From the NCBI RefSeq assembly GCF_002109385.1, contig NZ_CP020814.1:62001-126000 (forward strand): DNA of 64,000 nucleotides. The letters are read 5' to 3'. This DNA comes from Halalkalibacter krulwichiae. GTDB taxonomy: Bacteria > Bacillota > Bacilli > Bacillales > Bacillaceae_D. The position numbers and the translations under genes are program-made. Positions 1 to 9,268 of this stretch are shown piece after piece (the first letter of the stretch is position 1; the number at the start of each line of letters is the position of its first letter). The notes beneath the pieces are model-generated. The model made no database searches, was not told the DNA's origin, and saw only the letters and a list, made by a program, of their open reading frames with translations.

Positions 1-1
1 G

Positions 2-259
2 CTTGTAAACGGAACAGTAGAAGAACAAACTCATCAAGTATTTAAAAACTTAGAAGCGGTTCTAACTGAAGCAGGAGCATCTTTCGAAACAGTTGTAAAA
101 GCCACAGTCTTTATTAAAAACATGGATGACTTTCCACGCATTAATGAAGTATATGGTCAATATTTTAGTGAACACAAACCGGCACGTTCTTGTGTAGAAG
201 TAGCTAGATTGCCTAAAGATGTACTCGTTGAAATTGAAGTAATTGCTTTAGTTAAATAA
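2..259 (+). CDS. ridA: RidA family reactive intermediate/imine deaminase (5' end outside window)
   Basis: This is the C-terminal 85 residues of a RidA/YabJ protein, read in frame from base 2 to a TAA stop; the N-terminus lies before the window. Family members hydrolyse reactive enamine/imine intermediates released by PLP enzymes. Visible family features are the N-G-T-V-E-E-Q-T stretch, the [14 protein letters not shown] segment, the Y-F segment before the P-A-R-S-C-V-E-V motif (with the conserved Arg) and the terminal E-I-E-V-I-A. In B. subtilis yabJ is followed by spoVG, exactly as here. Family assignment is firm; the substrate is not visible. Confidence 0.93.
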   Translation, partial: LVNGTVEEQTHQVFKNLEAVLTEAGASFETVVKATVFIKNMDDFPRINEVYGQYFSEHKPARSCVEVARLPKDVLVEIEVIALVK

Positions 260-272
260 AAAAAGTCTTATC

Positions 273-314
273 TAAGGGTGATTTCAAAAGTAATTTTTAT
301 TGAAATCACCCTTA
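273..314 (+). terminator. Stem-loop behind ridA, probable terminator
   Basis: A 14-bp perfect inverted repeat (arms 273-286 and 301-314) starts 14 bases after the ridA stop. The downstream T-run is weak, so it may act in both directions or mainly as a 3'-end stabiliser. Confidence 0.55.
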
Positions 315-517
315 AGCTTTATCAATTTAAGCCTCTTCGGATACGAAAAAAACGTTTGAAAAAAAGATGACGCTTACACTTATGTAGGTATATGATTTAG
401 CTGTGAAAGGATAATGGTTTCACTGTATCAGCCCAATCGTTTACAGCAACAATCTCTTCGTAAAAACCGCTTTTTTAATAAATAAAGAAAAAGTTGAAAA
501 AATTTTTTGACTAAAGA

Positions 518-543
518 AGGAATTATCATTCTTATAGAGAATT
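518..543 (+). promoter_or_regulatory. SigH-type promoter of spoVG
   Basis: AGGAATT (518-524) and GAATTG (539-544) fit the SigH pattern AGGAWWW / GAATWW. The first bases of the two boxes are 21 nt apart, the spacing I recall for the B. subtilis spoVG promoter. The 40 bases upstream are very A/T-rich, which fits an UP element or AbrB target; AbrB binding is inference. SigH itself is encoded at 62308-62964. Confidence 0.75.
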
Positions 544-583
544 GATAATGTATGACAAACACAATTATTAGGTGGTGACCAGC

Positions 584-877
584 ATGCAAGTAACAGATGT
601 GAGATTACGTCGAGTTAATACAGAAGGACGAATGAGAGCGATTGCCTCGATTACAATCGACCATGAATTTGTGGTACATGATATTCGTGTAATTGATGGG
701 AATAACGGGTTATTCGTTGCAATGCCAAGTAAGAGAACACCAGATGGAGAATTCCGTGATATTGCACATCCGATCTCTTCTTCAACGAGAGAAAAAATTC
801 AAAGTGCTGTATTAACAGAGTATGAAAAAGCCGGCGAATTCGAAGAAGTTGAATTCGAAGAAGCAGGAGCATCTTAA
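584..877 (+). CDS. spoVG: Septation/regulatory protein SpoVG
   Basis: 97 residues, the usual SpoVG length. It starts [11 protein letters not shown], closely matching B. subtilis SpoVG, and has the conserved [11 protein letters not shown] segment, F-V-V-H-D-I-R-V-I and [16 protein letters not shown]. SpoVG proteins bind nucleic acid and affect septation and sporulation. I chose ATG 584, 8 nt after AGGTGG; an in-frame GTG at 572 overlaps that ribosome-binding site and is unlikely. The acidic tail ([11 protein letters not shown]) is normal. It has its own SigH-type promoter and a terminator, so it is probably monocistronic. Confidence 0.96.
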   Translation: MQVTDVRLRRVNTEGRMRAIASITIDHEFVVHDIRVIDGNNGLFVAMPSKRTPDGEFRDIAHPISSSTREKIQSAVLTEYEKAGEFEEVEFEEAGAS

Positions 878-937
878 TCGACGAGTTGGACTTTTTGTTT
901 ATTAAAAACAGATAAGTTATTGTAGGAATGTCAGAGA

Positions 938-978
938 AGGATGTGTTGAAAGGGGTGTTTCTCCTTTCAACACATCCT
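938..978 (+). terminator. Rho-independent terminator of spoVG
   Basis: Perfect 16-bp stem (938-953 with 963-978) around a 9-nt loop, the right arm running into a T-rich tract, about 60 bases after the spoVG stop. Confidence 0.8.
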
Positions 979-1052
979 TTTCTAGTTTTACTAGCTAGAA
1001 CCTTTTATAAATATGTCAAAATGGTGTCATTGTATGAACATGTGAGATTTCC

Positions 1053-1081
1053 TTGAAATACCGGCAATTTTAAGATATATT
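1053..1081 (+). promoter_or_regulatory. SigA promoter for glmU-prs
   Basis: TTGAAA (1053-1058), 17-bp spacer, TATATT (1076-1081), 32 bases before the glmU start and after the spoVG terminator. Confidence 0.65.
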
Positions 1082-1112
1082 CGTAAGGGAAAAAGGACTC
1101 TGGAGGGGAAAA

Positions 1113-2474
1113 ATGAGCAATCGTTATGCGGTTATATTAGCAGCAGGTCAAGGGACAAGAATGAAATCTAAATTATATAAAGTTCTGCACCCAGTATGTG
1201 AGAAACCAATGGTTCAACATGTTGTTGACCAAGTTTCAAGCTTGGGTTTTGAAAAAAAGGTTGCGGTCGTTGGGTTTGGAGCTGAAACCGTTCAAGATCA
1301 ATTAGGAGACCAAGTATCATATGTCATCCAAGAGGAGCAATTAGGAACCGGTCATGCAGTAATGCAAGCGGCAGACCTTTTAGCTGATAAGGAAGGAACA
1401 ACTGTCGTACTTTGCGGCGATACCCCACTTTTGACAGCTGAAACAATTAACCGTTTACTTACTTGTCATTCGGCTGAAGGGGCAAAAGCAACTATTTTAA
1501 CAGCTGTAGCTGAGGATCCAACGGGATACGGTAGAATCATTCGTAATGAAGAGGGACTTGTTTCGCGAATTGTTGAACATAAGGATGCAACAGAAGAAGA
1601 GCGTAACGTTCAAGAAATTAACACAGGAACTTATTGCTTTGATAATGCTGCTCTTTTCGCTGCTTTAAAACAGGTTGGAAATGACAATGCTCAAGGCGAA
1701 TATTATCTTCCAGATGTAATTGAGATATTGAAAAATAATAGAGAAACAATTTCAGCCTATCAAACACCGATCTTTGATGAAACGATTGGAGTCAATGATC
1801 GTGTAGCACTAGCTGAAGCAGAAGTTATTATGAAGCGTCGAATCAATGAACATTGGATGAGACAAGGTGTTACAATTGTTGATCCGGTTAATACGTATAT
1901 TTCTACAGAAGCAGAAATTGGTCGTGATACGGTAGTGTTACCTGGTACGTTCATTCAAGGTTCGACAATTATTGGAGAAGACTGTGTAATTGGTCCACAT
2001 TCTGAAATAAAAGATAGCAAAATTGGTCGTGAATCATCAATAAAACAATCAGTAGTGTATAATAGTCAAGTTGGAGATAATGTAACTATTGGACCTTTTG
2101 CACATATTCGACCAGACTCGACTATAGGAAATGATGTAAGAATCGGGAATTTTGTTGAAACGAAAAAGGCAACTCTAGGTAATGGAAGCAAAGCATCTCA
2201 TTTAAGTTATATTGGTGATGCCGATATTGGCGAGGATGTAAATTTTAGCTGTGGAGCGGTTACAGTAAATTATGACGGCAAAAATAAATTCCAAACCAAA
2301 ATTGAAGATGGTGCTTTCATTGGTTGTAATGCAAACTTAATTGCGCCTGTTACTGTAGGAAAGAATGCTCTAGTAGCAGCAGGTTCGACAATTACAGATG
2401 ATGTACCTGGAGAAGCACTTTCGATTGCACGAGCAAGACAGACTAATAAAACAGACTATTTAAAGAAAAAATAA
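1113..2474 (+). CDS. glmU: Bifunctional N-acetylglucosamine-1-phosphate uridyltransferase / glucosamine-1-phosphate acetyltransferase
   Basis: 453 residues, full GlmU length. GlmU acetylates GlcN-1-P and then makes UDP-GlcNAc, the precursor of peptidoglycan and wall polymers. The N-terminal half is a nucleotidyltransferase with the signature [11 protein letters not shown] near residue 9, [10 protein letters not shown] near 75 and G-D-T-P-L-L near 100. The C-terminal half (from about 255) is a left-handed beta-helix of hexapeptide repeats ending in the acetyltransferase region. ATG 1113 follows TGGAGGGG. prs begins 28 bases after the stop, so the two are co-transcribed. Confidence 0.97.
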   Translation: MSNRYAVILAAGQGTRMKSKLYKVLHPVCEKPMVQHVVDQVSSLGFEKKVAVVGFGAETVQDQLGDQVSYVIQEEQLGTGHAVMQAADLLADKEGTTVVLCGDTPLLTAETINRLLTCHSAEGAKATILTAVAEDPTGYGRIIRNEEGLVSRIVEHKDATEEERNVQEINTGTYCFDNAALFAALKQVGNDNAQGEYYLPDVIEILKNNRETISAYQTPIFDETIGVNDRVALAEAEVIMKRRINEHWMRQGVTIVDPVNTYISTEAEIGRDTVVLPGTFIQGSTIIGEDCVIGPHSEIKDSKIGRESSIKQSVVYNSQVGDNVTIGPFAHIRPDSTIGNDVRIGNFVETKKATLGNGSKASHLSYIGDADIGEDVNFSCGAVTVNYDGKNKFQTKIEDGAFIGCNANLIAPVTVGKNALVAAGSTITDDVPGEALSIARARQTNKTDYLKKK

Positions 2475-2502
2475 GGCAATTAAATTACCGGAGGGAAAAA
2501 AA

Positions 2503-3453
2503 GTGGCTAAATACGGCGATCCAAGTTTAAAGGTTTTCACACTGAATTCTAATAAGGGGCTAGCTCATGAAATCACAGAACATATTGGCGTATCCATGGG
2601 GAAAAGCTCGGTTACTCGTTTTAGTGATGGTGAAGTACAAATTAATATTGAAGAGAGCATCCGTGGCTGTGATGTGTACTTGATTCAATCAACATCAGCA
2701 CCAGCGAATGAGCATATTATGGAGCTCTTAATTATGATTGATGCATTAAAGCGAGCTTCCGCTAAGACGATTAATGTTGTAATGCCTTATTACGGCTATG
2801 CACGTCAAGACCGTAAAGCGCGTGCTCGTGAACCGATTACAGCAAAACTTGTAGCAAACTTAATTGAAACAGCGGGAGCAACGAGAGTCTTAACTTTAGA
2901 CCTTCATGCAACGCAAATCCAAGGGTTCTTTGATATTCCGGTAGATCAATTAATGGGCGTGCCGATCTTAGCTGATTATTTCTCTCAAAAAGAATTAGAT
3001 GATATTGTCATTGTGTCTCCTGACCATGGTGGAGTTGTACGTGCTCGTAAAATGGCTGACCGCCTAAAAGCTCCAATTGCAATTATTGACAAACGCCGAC
3101 CAAAGCCAAATGTTTCTGAAGTTATGAATATTGTTGGTAACATTGAAGGGAAAACAGCGATTATTATTGATGATATCATTGATACTGCAGGTACGATTAC
3201 ACTTGCCGCTAATGCACTTGTAGAACATGGAGCAAAAGAAGTTTATGCATGCTGTACACACCCTGTCTTATCTGGACCAGCAATGGAACGCATTAACAAT
3301 TCAAAAATCAAAGAGTTAGTCGTTACAAACTCAATTGTACTTGAAGACGAAAAGAAAAGTGAGAAAGTAACCGAACTATCCGTAGCGGCCTTACTCGGAG
3401 AAGCCATCATCCGCGTCCACGAACATCAATCTGTAAGTAAATTATTTGATTAA
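2503..3453 (+). CDS. prs: Ribose-phosphate pyrophosphokinase (PRPP synthetase)
   Basis: 316 residues, normal for class I PRPP synthetase, which turns ribose-5-phosphate and ATP into PRPP for purine, pyrimidine, His, Trp and NAD synthesis. It shows [13 protein letters not shown] near residue 37, the flexible-loop motif [10 protein letters not shown] near 96 and the PRPP-binding loop [12 protein letters not shown] near 219. It starts at GTG 2503 behind GGAGGG. It is followed at once by an unusual repeat whose first hairpin abuts the stop codon. Confidence 0.97.
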   Translation: MAKYGDPSLKVFTLNSNKGLAHEITEHIGVSMGKSSVTRFSDGEVQINIEESIRGCDVYLIQSTSAPANEHIMELLIMIDALKRASAKTINVVMPYYGYARQDRKARAREPITAKLVANLIETAGATRVLTLDLHATQIQGFFDIPVDQLMGVPILADYFSQKELDDIVIVSPDHGGVVRARKMADRLKAPIAIIDKRRPKPNVSEVMNIVGNIEGKTAIIIDDIIDTAGTITLAANALVEHGAKEVYACCTHPVLSGPAMERINNSKIKELVVTNSIVLEDEKKSEKVTELSVAALLGEAIIRVHEHQSVSKLFD

Positions 3454-3499
3454 GATCTAAAGAAAAAAAGGTTGCACTTTACCTTTTTTTCTTTAGATC
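3454..3499 (+). terminator. 19-bp hairpin terminator behind prs (first unit of the composite repeat)
   Basis: The left arm begins immediately after the prs TAA. Arms 3454-3472 and 3481-3499 pair perfectly around an 8-nt loop. It contains the A-run/GGTTGCACTTTACC/T-run core also found behind ispF. Confidence 0.75.
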
Positions 3500-3683
3500 G
3501 AAGCAATGAGCGGATCCGCCGCAAACGAATTTAAGTCTTTTTTGGCGGTCTTCCCAAAAAGACGCGCGGCGAGAGAAGCCATTGCCACCAACCAAACATC
3601 AAGCACTGATAGAGTGTGAAGGTATGAGGAAAGGTTACAAAAAAAGGTTGCACTTTACCTTTTTTTCTTTAGATCGAAGCAAT
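3454..3683 (+). repeat. Composite intergenic repeat, copy A
   Basis: This fills most of the 317-base gap between prs and rplY. A 45-nt sequence occurs twice without a mismatch (3463-3507 and 3639-3683). Between the copies lies a palindromic unit with stems 3503-3508/3580-3585 (GCAATG/CATTGC), 3517-3522/3566-3571 (CGCCGC/GCGGCG) and 3535-3542/3556-3563 (GTCTTTTT/AAAAAGAC). The same architecture with compensatory substitutions occurs behind ispF (56359-56531). No ORF or known family was recognised. It may be a REP/MITE-like element or a structured 3' RNA. Confidence 0.8.
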
Positions 3684-3702
3684 TTCTATTTCACTTCAAA
3701 AG

Positions 3703-3727
3703 GTTTAAAATTTCTCTATAAGGGAAC
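3703..3727 (+). promoter_or_regulatory. SigB-type promoter of rplY/ctc
   Basis: GTTTAA (3703-3708, within AGGTTTAA) and GGGAAC (3722-3727) with a 13-bp spacer fit the general-stress SigB pattern GTTTAA / GGGWAW. ctc is a classic SigB target in B. subtilis. Confidence 0.65.
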
Positions 3728-3770
3728 ATATGTATAGGGAGAACTTTAAAACTATTATGAGGTGATATTC

Positions 3771-4397
3771 ATGGCTACAGTTTTAAAAGCTAGTCCAAGA
3801 CAAGATTTAAGAGGATCTGCTACAAGGAAAATTCGCAAACAAGGTCTTGTTCCTGCGATTTTGTACGGAAATAAAATTGAAAGTCAGCCAGTTTCAGTAG
3901 AAGGAGCCGACTTCTTAAAGACAGTTCGCTCTGTAGGAAAGAATGGCTTGTTTTCTCTTGAGATAGCTGGAAAGAAAAATCATCAAGTAATGATTCATGA
4001 CATTCAAATTGACCCTTTAAAGAATGAATATACACATATTGATTTCTTTGAGGTAGATATGACTTCGGAAATTGAAGCAAATGTACCAATTCGTTTAGAA
4101 GGGGAAGCTCCTGGATTAAAAGAAGGTGGCATGTTATCACACCTCCTTTATGAAATGAGTGTAAAATGTTTGCCAGCAGATATTCCTGAAGAAATTCAGG
4201 TTGATGTATCGAATTTGAATGTTGGTGATTCCATTCAGGTTGCTGATATTAGATCAAGTGTTTCTGTCGAAATTACAAATGAAGATGATGAAACAATTGT
4301 GACCGTTCAAATTCAAGCGGCTGAGCAAGAGAATGGTCAAGCTGGTGATGAAGAAGTAAGCGGAACAGAAGAAGCTGAAGGAACTGCAGAAGAATAA
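3771..4397 (+). CDS. rplY: 50S ribosomal protein L25/general stress protein Ctc
   Basis: 208 residues, the long two-domain L25/TL5/Ctc form. The N-terminal 5S-rRNA-binding domain (about 1-95) has R-K-I-R-K-Q-G-L-V-P-A-I-L-Y-G and the block H-D-I-Q-I-D-P-L-K; a C-terminal TL5 beta domain follows, and then a very acidic Glu/Gly tail from about 185. ATG 3771 lies 6 nt after AGGTG; an upstream in-frame GTG at 3762 is part of that site. It binds 5S rRNA and, in Bacillus, is stress-induced, which agrees with the SigB-like promoter. pth follows after a hairpin. Confidence 0.94.
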   Translation: MATVLKASPRQDLRGSATRKIRKQGLVPAILYGNKIESQPVSVEGADFLKTVRSVGKNGLFSLEIAGKKNHQVMIHDIQIDPLKNEYTHIDFFEVDMTSEIEANVPIRLEGEAPGLKEGGMLSHLLYEMSVKCLPADIPEEIQVDVSNLNVGDSIQVADIRSSVSVEITNEDDETIVTVQIQAAEQENGQAGDEEVSGTEEAEGTAEE

Positions 4398-4405
4398 ACT
4401 AGATA

Positions 4406-4437
4406 AAAGAGGGGGCGACTTAGTTGCCCTCTCTTTA
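4406..4437 (+). terminator. Hairpin between rplY and pth
   Basis: G-rich arm AGAGGGGGCGAC and pyrimidine arm GTTGCCCTCTCT form an imperfect stem with a short loop, followed by TTTAAAA. It probably terminates only part of the transcripts, since pth has no clear promoter of its own. Confidence 0.5.
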
Positions 4438-4457
4438 AAAGCGTGAGGAGAGATTTG

Positions 4458-5014
4458 ATGAAGCTGATTGTCGGACTTGGAAACCCGGGGCAAAAATATG
4501 CTGGTACAAGGCATAATGTCGGCTTTGATTGTATTGATTATTGTGCAGAGCATATGAATATACAATTAAATCAGTCAAAGTTTAAAGGGGTATATGGCCA
4601 GGGTGTAGTAAATGGTGAAAAAATCTATTTATTAAAGCCGCTCACTTATATGAATTTATCTGGAGAATCTGTAAGACCATTTATGGATTATTATAAAATT
4701 GATTTGAAAGACCTAGTAATTATTTATGATGATATGGATTTACCTGTAGGGAAAATTCGTTTAAGACAAAAGGGCAGTGCTGGGGGCATAACGGTATCAA
4801 ATCACTCATACAACACTTAGGAACTGCTGAATTCAATAGAATTCGAATTGGAGTGGACCGTCCACAAAATGGAGAGTCAATCGTTAATTATGTACTAGGT
4901 AAATATCGCCCTGAGGAAGTTGAGCCCGTTCAAGATTCGATCATTCAATCAGCTAAAGCTGTAGAGGCATGGACTTCAAAGACGTTTCTTGAAGTTATGA
5001 ATAATTTTAATTAG
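4458..5014 (+). pseudogene. pth: Peptidyl-tRNA hydrolase, frameshifted (probable one-base sequence error)
   Basis: Pth (SpoVC) hydrolyses peptidyl-tRNA released from ribosomes and is essential in bacteria. Frame 1 from ATG 4458 reads [11 protein letters not shown] and [11 protein letters not shown], then breaks in the conserved G-S-A-G-G-H-N-G-I-K-S motif at the G run 4782-4786. Adding one G restores [14 protein letters not shown] and an uninterrupted 185-residue protein ending at 5014, the normal length. Substrate-contact residues (N10, H20, D93 and the restored Asn) are all present. The intact downstream sequence argues for an under-called homopolymer and not a decayed gene. Confidence 0.88.
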
Positions 5015-5018
5015 AATC

Positions 5019-5048
5019 GTATAGAGAACCTCTAACATGCTAACAATA
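5019..5048 (+). promoter_or_regulatory. SigF-type promoter candidate for fin
   Basis: GTATA (5019-5023), 15-bp spacer, GCTAACAATA (5039-5048). The forespore SigF consensus is GYWTA / GGNRANAHTR, so only the second -10 base deviates. B. subtilis fin is reported to be a SigF target, which raises the prior. Confidence 0.55.
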
Positions 5049-5083
5049 ATACTATTGATTATTAGCAAAAGGAGGCTTCTCGT

Positions 5084-5311
5084 TTGGCTATTCATTATCA
5101 GTGTCGTCATTGTAAAATGAAGATAGGTGAAATCGAACAACATCAAGATGCTATTTCATTAGGATTTGATCAATTAACGAGTCAAGAGCGTACTGATATG
5201 CTTACTTATGATTCAAACGGTGACATTCATGTTGATGCCATTTGTGAAGATTGTCATGAAGCTCTCGTGCGTAACCCAGATTTATATGAAATTGATAACG
5301 TTATACAATAA
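5084..5311 (+). CDS. fin: Anti-sigma-F factor Fin
   Basis: 75 residues with two zinc-ribbon pairs, C-R-H-C near residue 8 and C-E-D-C near 54, and the spacing of Fin/YabK. In B. subtilis Fin is made in the forespore under SigF and helps switch from SigF to SigG. It starts at TTG 5084, 7 nt after AAAGGAGG. It sits between pth and mfd as in B. subtilis, with a SigF-like promoter in front and a terminator behind, so it is a single-gene unit. Confidence 0.92.
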   Translation: MAIHYQCRHCKMKIGEIEQHQDAISLGFDQLTSQERTDMLTYDSNGDIHVDAICEDCHEALVRNPDLYEIDNVIQ

Positions 5312-5328
5312 CTTTCTGTTCGGAAAAA

Positions 5329-5356
5329 GCTTTGGTTGACGACCAAAGCGTTTTTC
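5329..5356 (+). terminator. Rho-independent terminator of fin
   Basis: Stem GCTTTGGT/ACCAAAGC with a 5-nt loop, an A-rich stretch before it and GTTTTTCTG after it. The rest of the 255-base gap to mfd shows no further gene. Confidence 0.8.
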
Positions 5357-5565
5357 TGTTGTAAGATAGGTCAAAATCAGGTATACATGACAAAAATCCC
5401 TTTGTAGGGTTTGTTTTTGTTGTGCAGAAAACAAGCAGGAATCTAGTTCTTAAGTCAAGAATAGAGAGAAGAGTGAATGAATATTTATAGATGGTAAGAG
5501 GATTAGATGGTCCAAAATAGATTATCAACTGAATACATCGGTGAAGAATTAACAGGGGGAACAAC

Positions 5566-8500
5566 ATGTTAGGATTGCAACAATACTTACGTTCAAACGA
5601 AGAGATAAAAGCGTTTTCAAATAGTCTTGAAATGAATATGAAAGAGCAGCTTGTATCAGGATTAACAGGGTCTGCACGAACATTATTCATGTCATCTTTA
5701 TACCGTGATATAAATAGACCAATGCTTGTCGTTACGCATAATTTATATCAAGCACAAAAGTTATATGATGATATTGTAAGTTTGTTAGGGGAAGAGAAGG
5801 TGCTTTTATATCCTGTAAATGAATTAATTTCTGCTGAGATCGCAATAGCTAGTCCTGAAATGAAGGCTCAGAGAATTGATGTCTTAAATAAGTTAGTTCA
5901 ATCATTTAATGGGATCGTGATTGCGCCATTAGCTGGGGTCCGAAGGCAGCTTCCTCCAATTAGTGTATGGAAAGATGCACAAGTCGATCTTACAGTAGGG
6001 AATGATATTGGTAATATTGATTCGTTTCTGCAGAAGGTCATTATGATGGGATTTCAAAGGGTCGATATGGTTGCTTCTCCAGGTGATATTAGTGTGCGTG
6101 GAGGGATCATAGATGTGTATCCACTCACTGAACAGGATCCAATACGAATTGAACTTTTTGATACGGAAATTGATTCAATTCGGACTTTTGAAGTCGATAA
6201 TCAACGTTCCAAGGAAGAACGGAAGTCAGTCATTATTGGCCCAGCACAAGAAGTCCTTTTACATAAGGAGCACTATGAAAGGGCAGCAAGCTTACTAGGA
6301 GAAGGGTTAACATCATCCTTGAAAAAGATGAAAGCAAAGCAATCAAAGGAAAAGTTGTCTCAGCATATTTCTTATGAAATAGGACAATTAAAGCAACATT
6401 CCGGCTTCCAAGGAATGTATAAGTATATGTCACTTTATTATGAGGGTGATCATTCCTTATTGTCTTATTTGTCAGATGACACGGTTATTATTATTGATGA
6501 AATTTCTCGTGTGAAAGAAATTGCTGATAATTTAGATAAAGAAGAAGCGGAATGGAATACAGCTTTACTTGAGCAAGGAGAAATTGTTCATAATGTGACA
6601 ATGTCTGTGCCGGTATTTGAACATATGAAAGCAAAGATAAGTCCAATTATTTATCTTTCTTTGTTCTTAAAGCATGTTCCATCAACGAATCCGGAAAATG
6701 TTGTTAGTATTACATGTAAATCGATGCAACAATTCCATGGACAGATGCAGCTTCTAAAATCGGAAATTGAAAGATGGACAAAGAGCAACCAAGCTATCGT
6801 GTTTATAGCTGGGTCAAAAGAACGTGCAAAACGACTTTCTCTTAATTTAGAGGATGAAGAAATTGATACTCGCATTGTTGAACAAGCAACAGAATTAGTT
6901 GGCGGACAAGTTCAAATTATGGTTGGAAACTTGCAGTCTGGCTTTGAGCTAGCTTCAAGTAAACTTGTTGTGGTTACAGAAGAAGAAGTGTTTGCCAAGA
7001 AACAATCAAAGAGGCCGCAACGTAAGCAAGCGATCTCGAATGCTGAACGGATCAAAAGTTATTCAGAACTTAAAGTTGGCGATTTAATCGTTCATACAAA
7101 CCATGGGATTGGGAAGTACCTAGGTGTAGAAACACTCGAAATTAACGGGTTGCATAAAGACTATTTGCATTTGCGTTATGCTGGTAATGATAAGCTATAT
7201 GTTCCGGTAGAACAGATTGATCAAGTGCAAAAGTATGTTGGGTCTGAAGAAAAAGATCCAAAAATTTATGCACTTGGCGGAAATGATTGGAAGAAAGTGA
7301 AAAAGAAAGTTCAGTCATCGGTGGAGGATATTGCTGATGACTTGATTAAGCTCTATGCCGAGCGCGAAGCGAGTAAAGGATTTGCTTTCTCAAAGGATAG
7401 CAATCAACAAGGTGAGTTTGAATCCTCATTCCCTTATCAAGAAACCGAGGATCAAATTAGAGCGATCACTGAAATTAAAAAAGATATGGAACAAATTCGC
7501 CCAATGGATCGTTTGTTATGTGGGGATGTTGGTTATGGAAAAACAGAGGTTGCAATACGTGCTGCATTTAAAGCGATTATGGATGGCAAGCAAGTAGCAA
7601 TCCTTGTTCCAACAACTATATTGGCACAACAACATTATGAAACGATTAAAGAACGCTTTACTGAACATCCAATTAATATTGGTGTTCTAAGTAGATTCCG
7701 TTCGAGAAAAGAACAGACGGAGACGTTAAAAGGAGTAAAAGCGGGTTCTGTTGATCTCATTGTAGGTACACATCGATTGCTTTCAAAAGATGTTGTTTTT
7801 AAAGATTTAGGCTTGTTGATTGTCGATGAAGAACAGCGGTTTGGTGTAACGCATAAAGAGAAGATTAAGCAACTAAAATCAAATATTGATGTACTAACAC
7901 TAACAGCTACACCAATTCCTAGAACGTTGCATATGTCGATGCTTGGAGTAAGAGATCTCTCTGTTATTGAAACACCTCCAGAAAACCGTTTTCCTGTCCA
8001 AACCTATGTCGTTGAGTATAATGCGGCTCTTGTCCGGGAGGCGATTGAGCGTGAGATGACACGAGGTGGTCAAGTTTATTTCCTTTACAATCGTGTAGAA
8101 GATATTGAACGAATGACTGAGCAATTATCGATGCTCGTTCCAGATGCGCGGATCACATATGCACACGGACAGATGAACGAGCGTGAATTAGAAACGATCA
8201 TGCTCGACTTCTTAGAAGGTAATAGTGATGTATTAGTAACTACTACAATTATCGAAACAGGTGTTGATATTCCAAACGTCAATACATTGATCATTTATGA
8301 TGCAGATAAAATGGGTCTATCTCAACTATATCAAATACGTGGCCGTGTAGGTCGATCAAATCGGGTCGCTTATGCCTACTTTACGTACCAACGTGATAAG
8401 GTTTTAACAGAGGTAGCAGAAAAGCGTCTACAGGCAATTAAGGAATTTACAGAACTTGGCTCAGGGTTTAAGATTGCCATGCGTGACTTAACGATTCGTG

Positions 8501-9087
8501 GTGCAGGAAACTTATTAGGAGCACAGCAGCATGGATTTATTGAATCTGTAGGGTTTGACCTTTATTCACAAATGTTGAAAGAAGCCATTGAAGAGAGAAA
8601 AGGAGATAAGCCGAAAGAGCCGCCGTTCCAAGTGGAAATGGATGTGAAAATCGATGCTTATATCCCAGAGACGTATATTCAAGATGCTAAACAAAAAATT
8701 GAAATGTATAAAAGGTTTAAAGGGGCCGAGACAGTCGAAGATTTAACAGACTTAAAAGATGAAATGTTTGATCGGTTCGGAGAATACCCAAAACAAGTTG
8801 ACTTTTTACTTCGTTTAACAGCGATTAAATTGTTAGCAAATCAAGAACGTGTTGAGCAAATTATTGAAACAAAAGATCAAGTTGACCTCATTTTAAGTTC
8901 AGAAACGTCACAACTGATGGATGGTGCTAAGTTATTTGAGTTGACTCATAAACTTGGCCGTGAAGTCATCCTTGGAACATCAGGTGAAAAAATAAAGTTC
9001 GCCATTAAAACAAAAACATTAAGTGATGAACAAGTATTAACATTTATTGAAAAGATTGTTGAATCTTTACGTAAGGGACGAAAATAA
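5566..9087 (+). CDS. mfd: Transcription-repair coupling factor Mfd
   Basis: 1173 residues, full length. Mfd displaces RNA polymerase stalled at DNA lesions and recruits UvrA. The N-terminal UvrB-like region is followed by the RNA-polymerase-interacting CarD-like domain (from about 498, L-K-V-G-D-L-I-V-H-T-N-H-G-I-G-K-Y-L-G). The RecG-type translocase follows, with Walker A G-D-V-G-Y-G-K-T near 651, D-E-E-Q-R-F-G near 753, and helicase motifs T-A-T-P-I-P-R-T and Q-I-R-G-R-V-G-R. The C-terminal TRCF domain closes the protein. ATG 5566 is preceded by AGGGGG. Confidence 0.98.
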   Translation: MLGLQQYLRSNEEIKAFSNSLEMNMKEQLVSGLTGSARTLFMSSLYRDINRPMLVVTHNLYQAQKLYDDIVSLLGEEKVLLYPVNELISAEIAIASPEMKAQRIDVLNKLVQSFNGIVIAPLAGVRRQLPPISVWKDAQVDLTVGNDIGNIDSFLQKVIMMGFQRVDMVASPGDISVRGGIIDVYPLTEQDPIRIELFDTEIDSIRTFEVDNQRSKEERKSVIIGPAQEVLLHKEHYERAASLLGEGLTSSLKKMKAKQSKEKLSQHISYEIGQLKQHSGFQGMYKYMSLYYEGDHSLLSYLSDDTVIIIDEISRVKEIADNLDKEEAEWNTALLEQGEIVHNVTMSVPVFEHMKAKISPIIYLSLFLKHVPSTNPENVVSITCKSMQQFHGQMQLLKSEIERWTKSNQAIVFIAGSKERAKRLSLNLEDEEIDTRIVEQATELVGGQVQIMVGNLQSGFELASSKLVVVTEEEVFAKKQSKRPQRKQAISNAERIKSYSELKVGDLIVHTNHGIGKYLGVETLEINGLHKDYLHLRYAGNDKLYVPVEQIDQVQKYVGSEEKDPKIYALGGNDWKKVKKKVQSSVEDIADDLIKLYAEREASKGFAFSKDSNQQGEFESSFPYQETEDQIRAITEIKKDMEQIRPMDRLLCGDVGYGKTEVAIRAAFKAIMDGKQVAILVPTTILAQQHYETIKERFTEHPINIGVLSRFRSRKEQTETLKGVKAGSVDLIVGTHRLLSKDVVFKDLGLLIVDEEQRFGVTHKEKIKQLKSNIDVLTLTATPIPRTLHMSMLGVRDLSVIETPPENRFPVQTYVVEYNAALVREAIEREMTRGGQVYFLYNRVEDIERMTEQLSMLVPDARITYAHGQMNERELETIMLDFLEGNSDVLVTTTIIETGVDIPNVNTLIIYDADKMGLSQLYQIRGRVGRSNRVAYAYFTYQRDKVLTEVAEKRLQAIKEFTELGSGFKIAMRDLTIRGAGNLLGAQQHGFIESVGFDLYSQMLKEAIEERKGDKPKEPPFQVEMDVKIDAYIPETYIQDAKQKIEMYKRFKGAETVEDLTDLKDEMFDRFGEYPKQVDFLLRLTAIKLLANQERVEQIIETKDQVDLILSSETSQLMDGAKLFELTHKLGREVILGTSGEKIKFAIKTKTLSDEQVLTFIEKIVESLRKGRK

Positions 9088-9161
9088 TGATTAAAAGCCT
9101 CACTTTCTAATAAAAGGTTGAACTGGATTGTTCAGTTAACAAAACAAATTCATGGATTGGT

Positions 9162-9190
9162 GAATAGTTCTTTTTTTAATAAAGATACTA
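9162..9190 (+). promoter_or_regulatory. SigG-type promoter candidate for spoVT
   Basis: GAATA (9162-9166), 17-bp spacer, GATACTA (9184-9190). The late-forespore SigG consensus is GHATR / CATWMTA, so one position differs. spoVT is SigG-dependent in B. subtilis. Confidence 0.55.
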
Positions 9191-9268
9191 TAGTTAAGAA
9201 AAGAAATGGTTATTTTCTTACCACTTACCATCAAGTGAATACATCATTAGAAAGTGAGGCAATACAGT

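Noticed and set aside
3454..3683. CRISPR array
   Set aside because: Only two repeat units with a long, structured spacer, and no cas genes nearby.
4782..4786. Programmed frameshifting in pth, coaX, ispF and yabT
   Set aside because: The sites lack slippery heptamers with stimulators, families elsewhere are encoded in one frame, and all breaks share the homopolymer-deletion signature.
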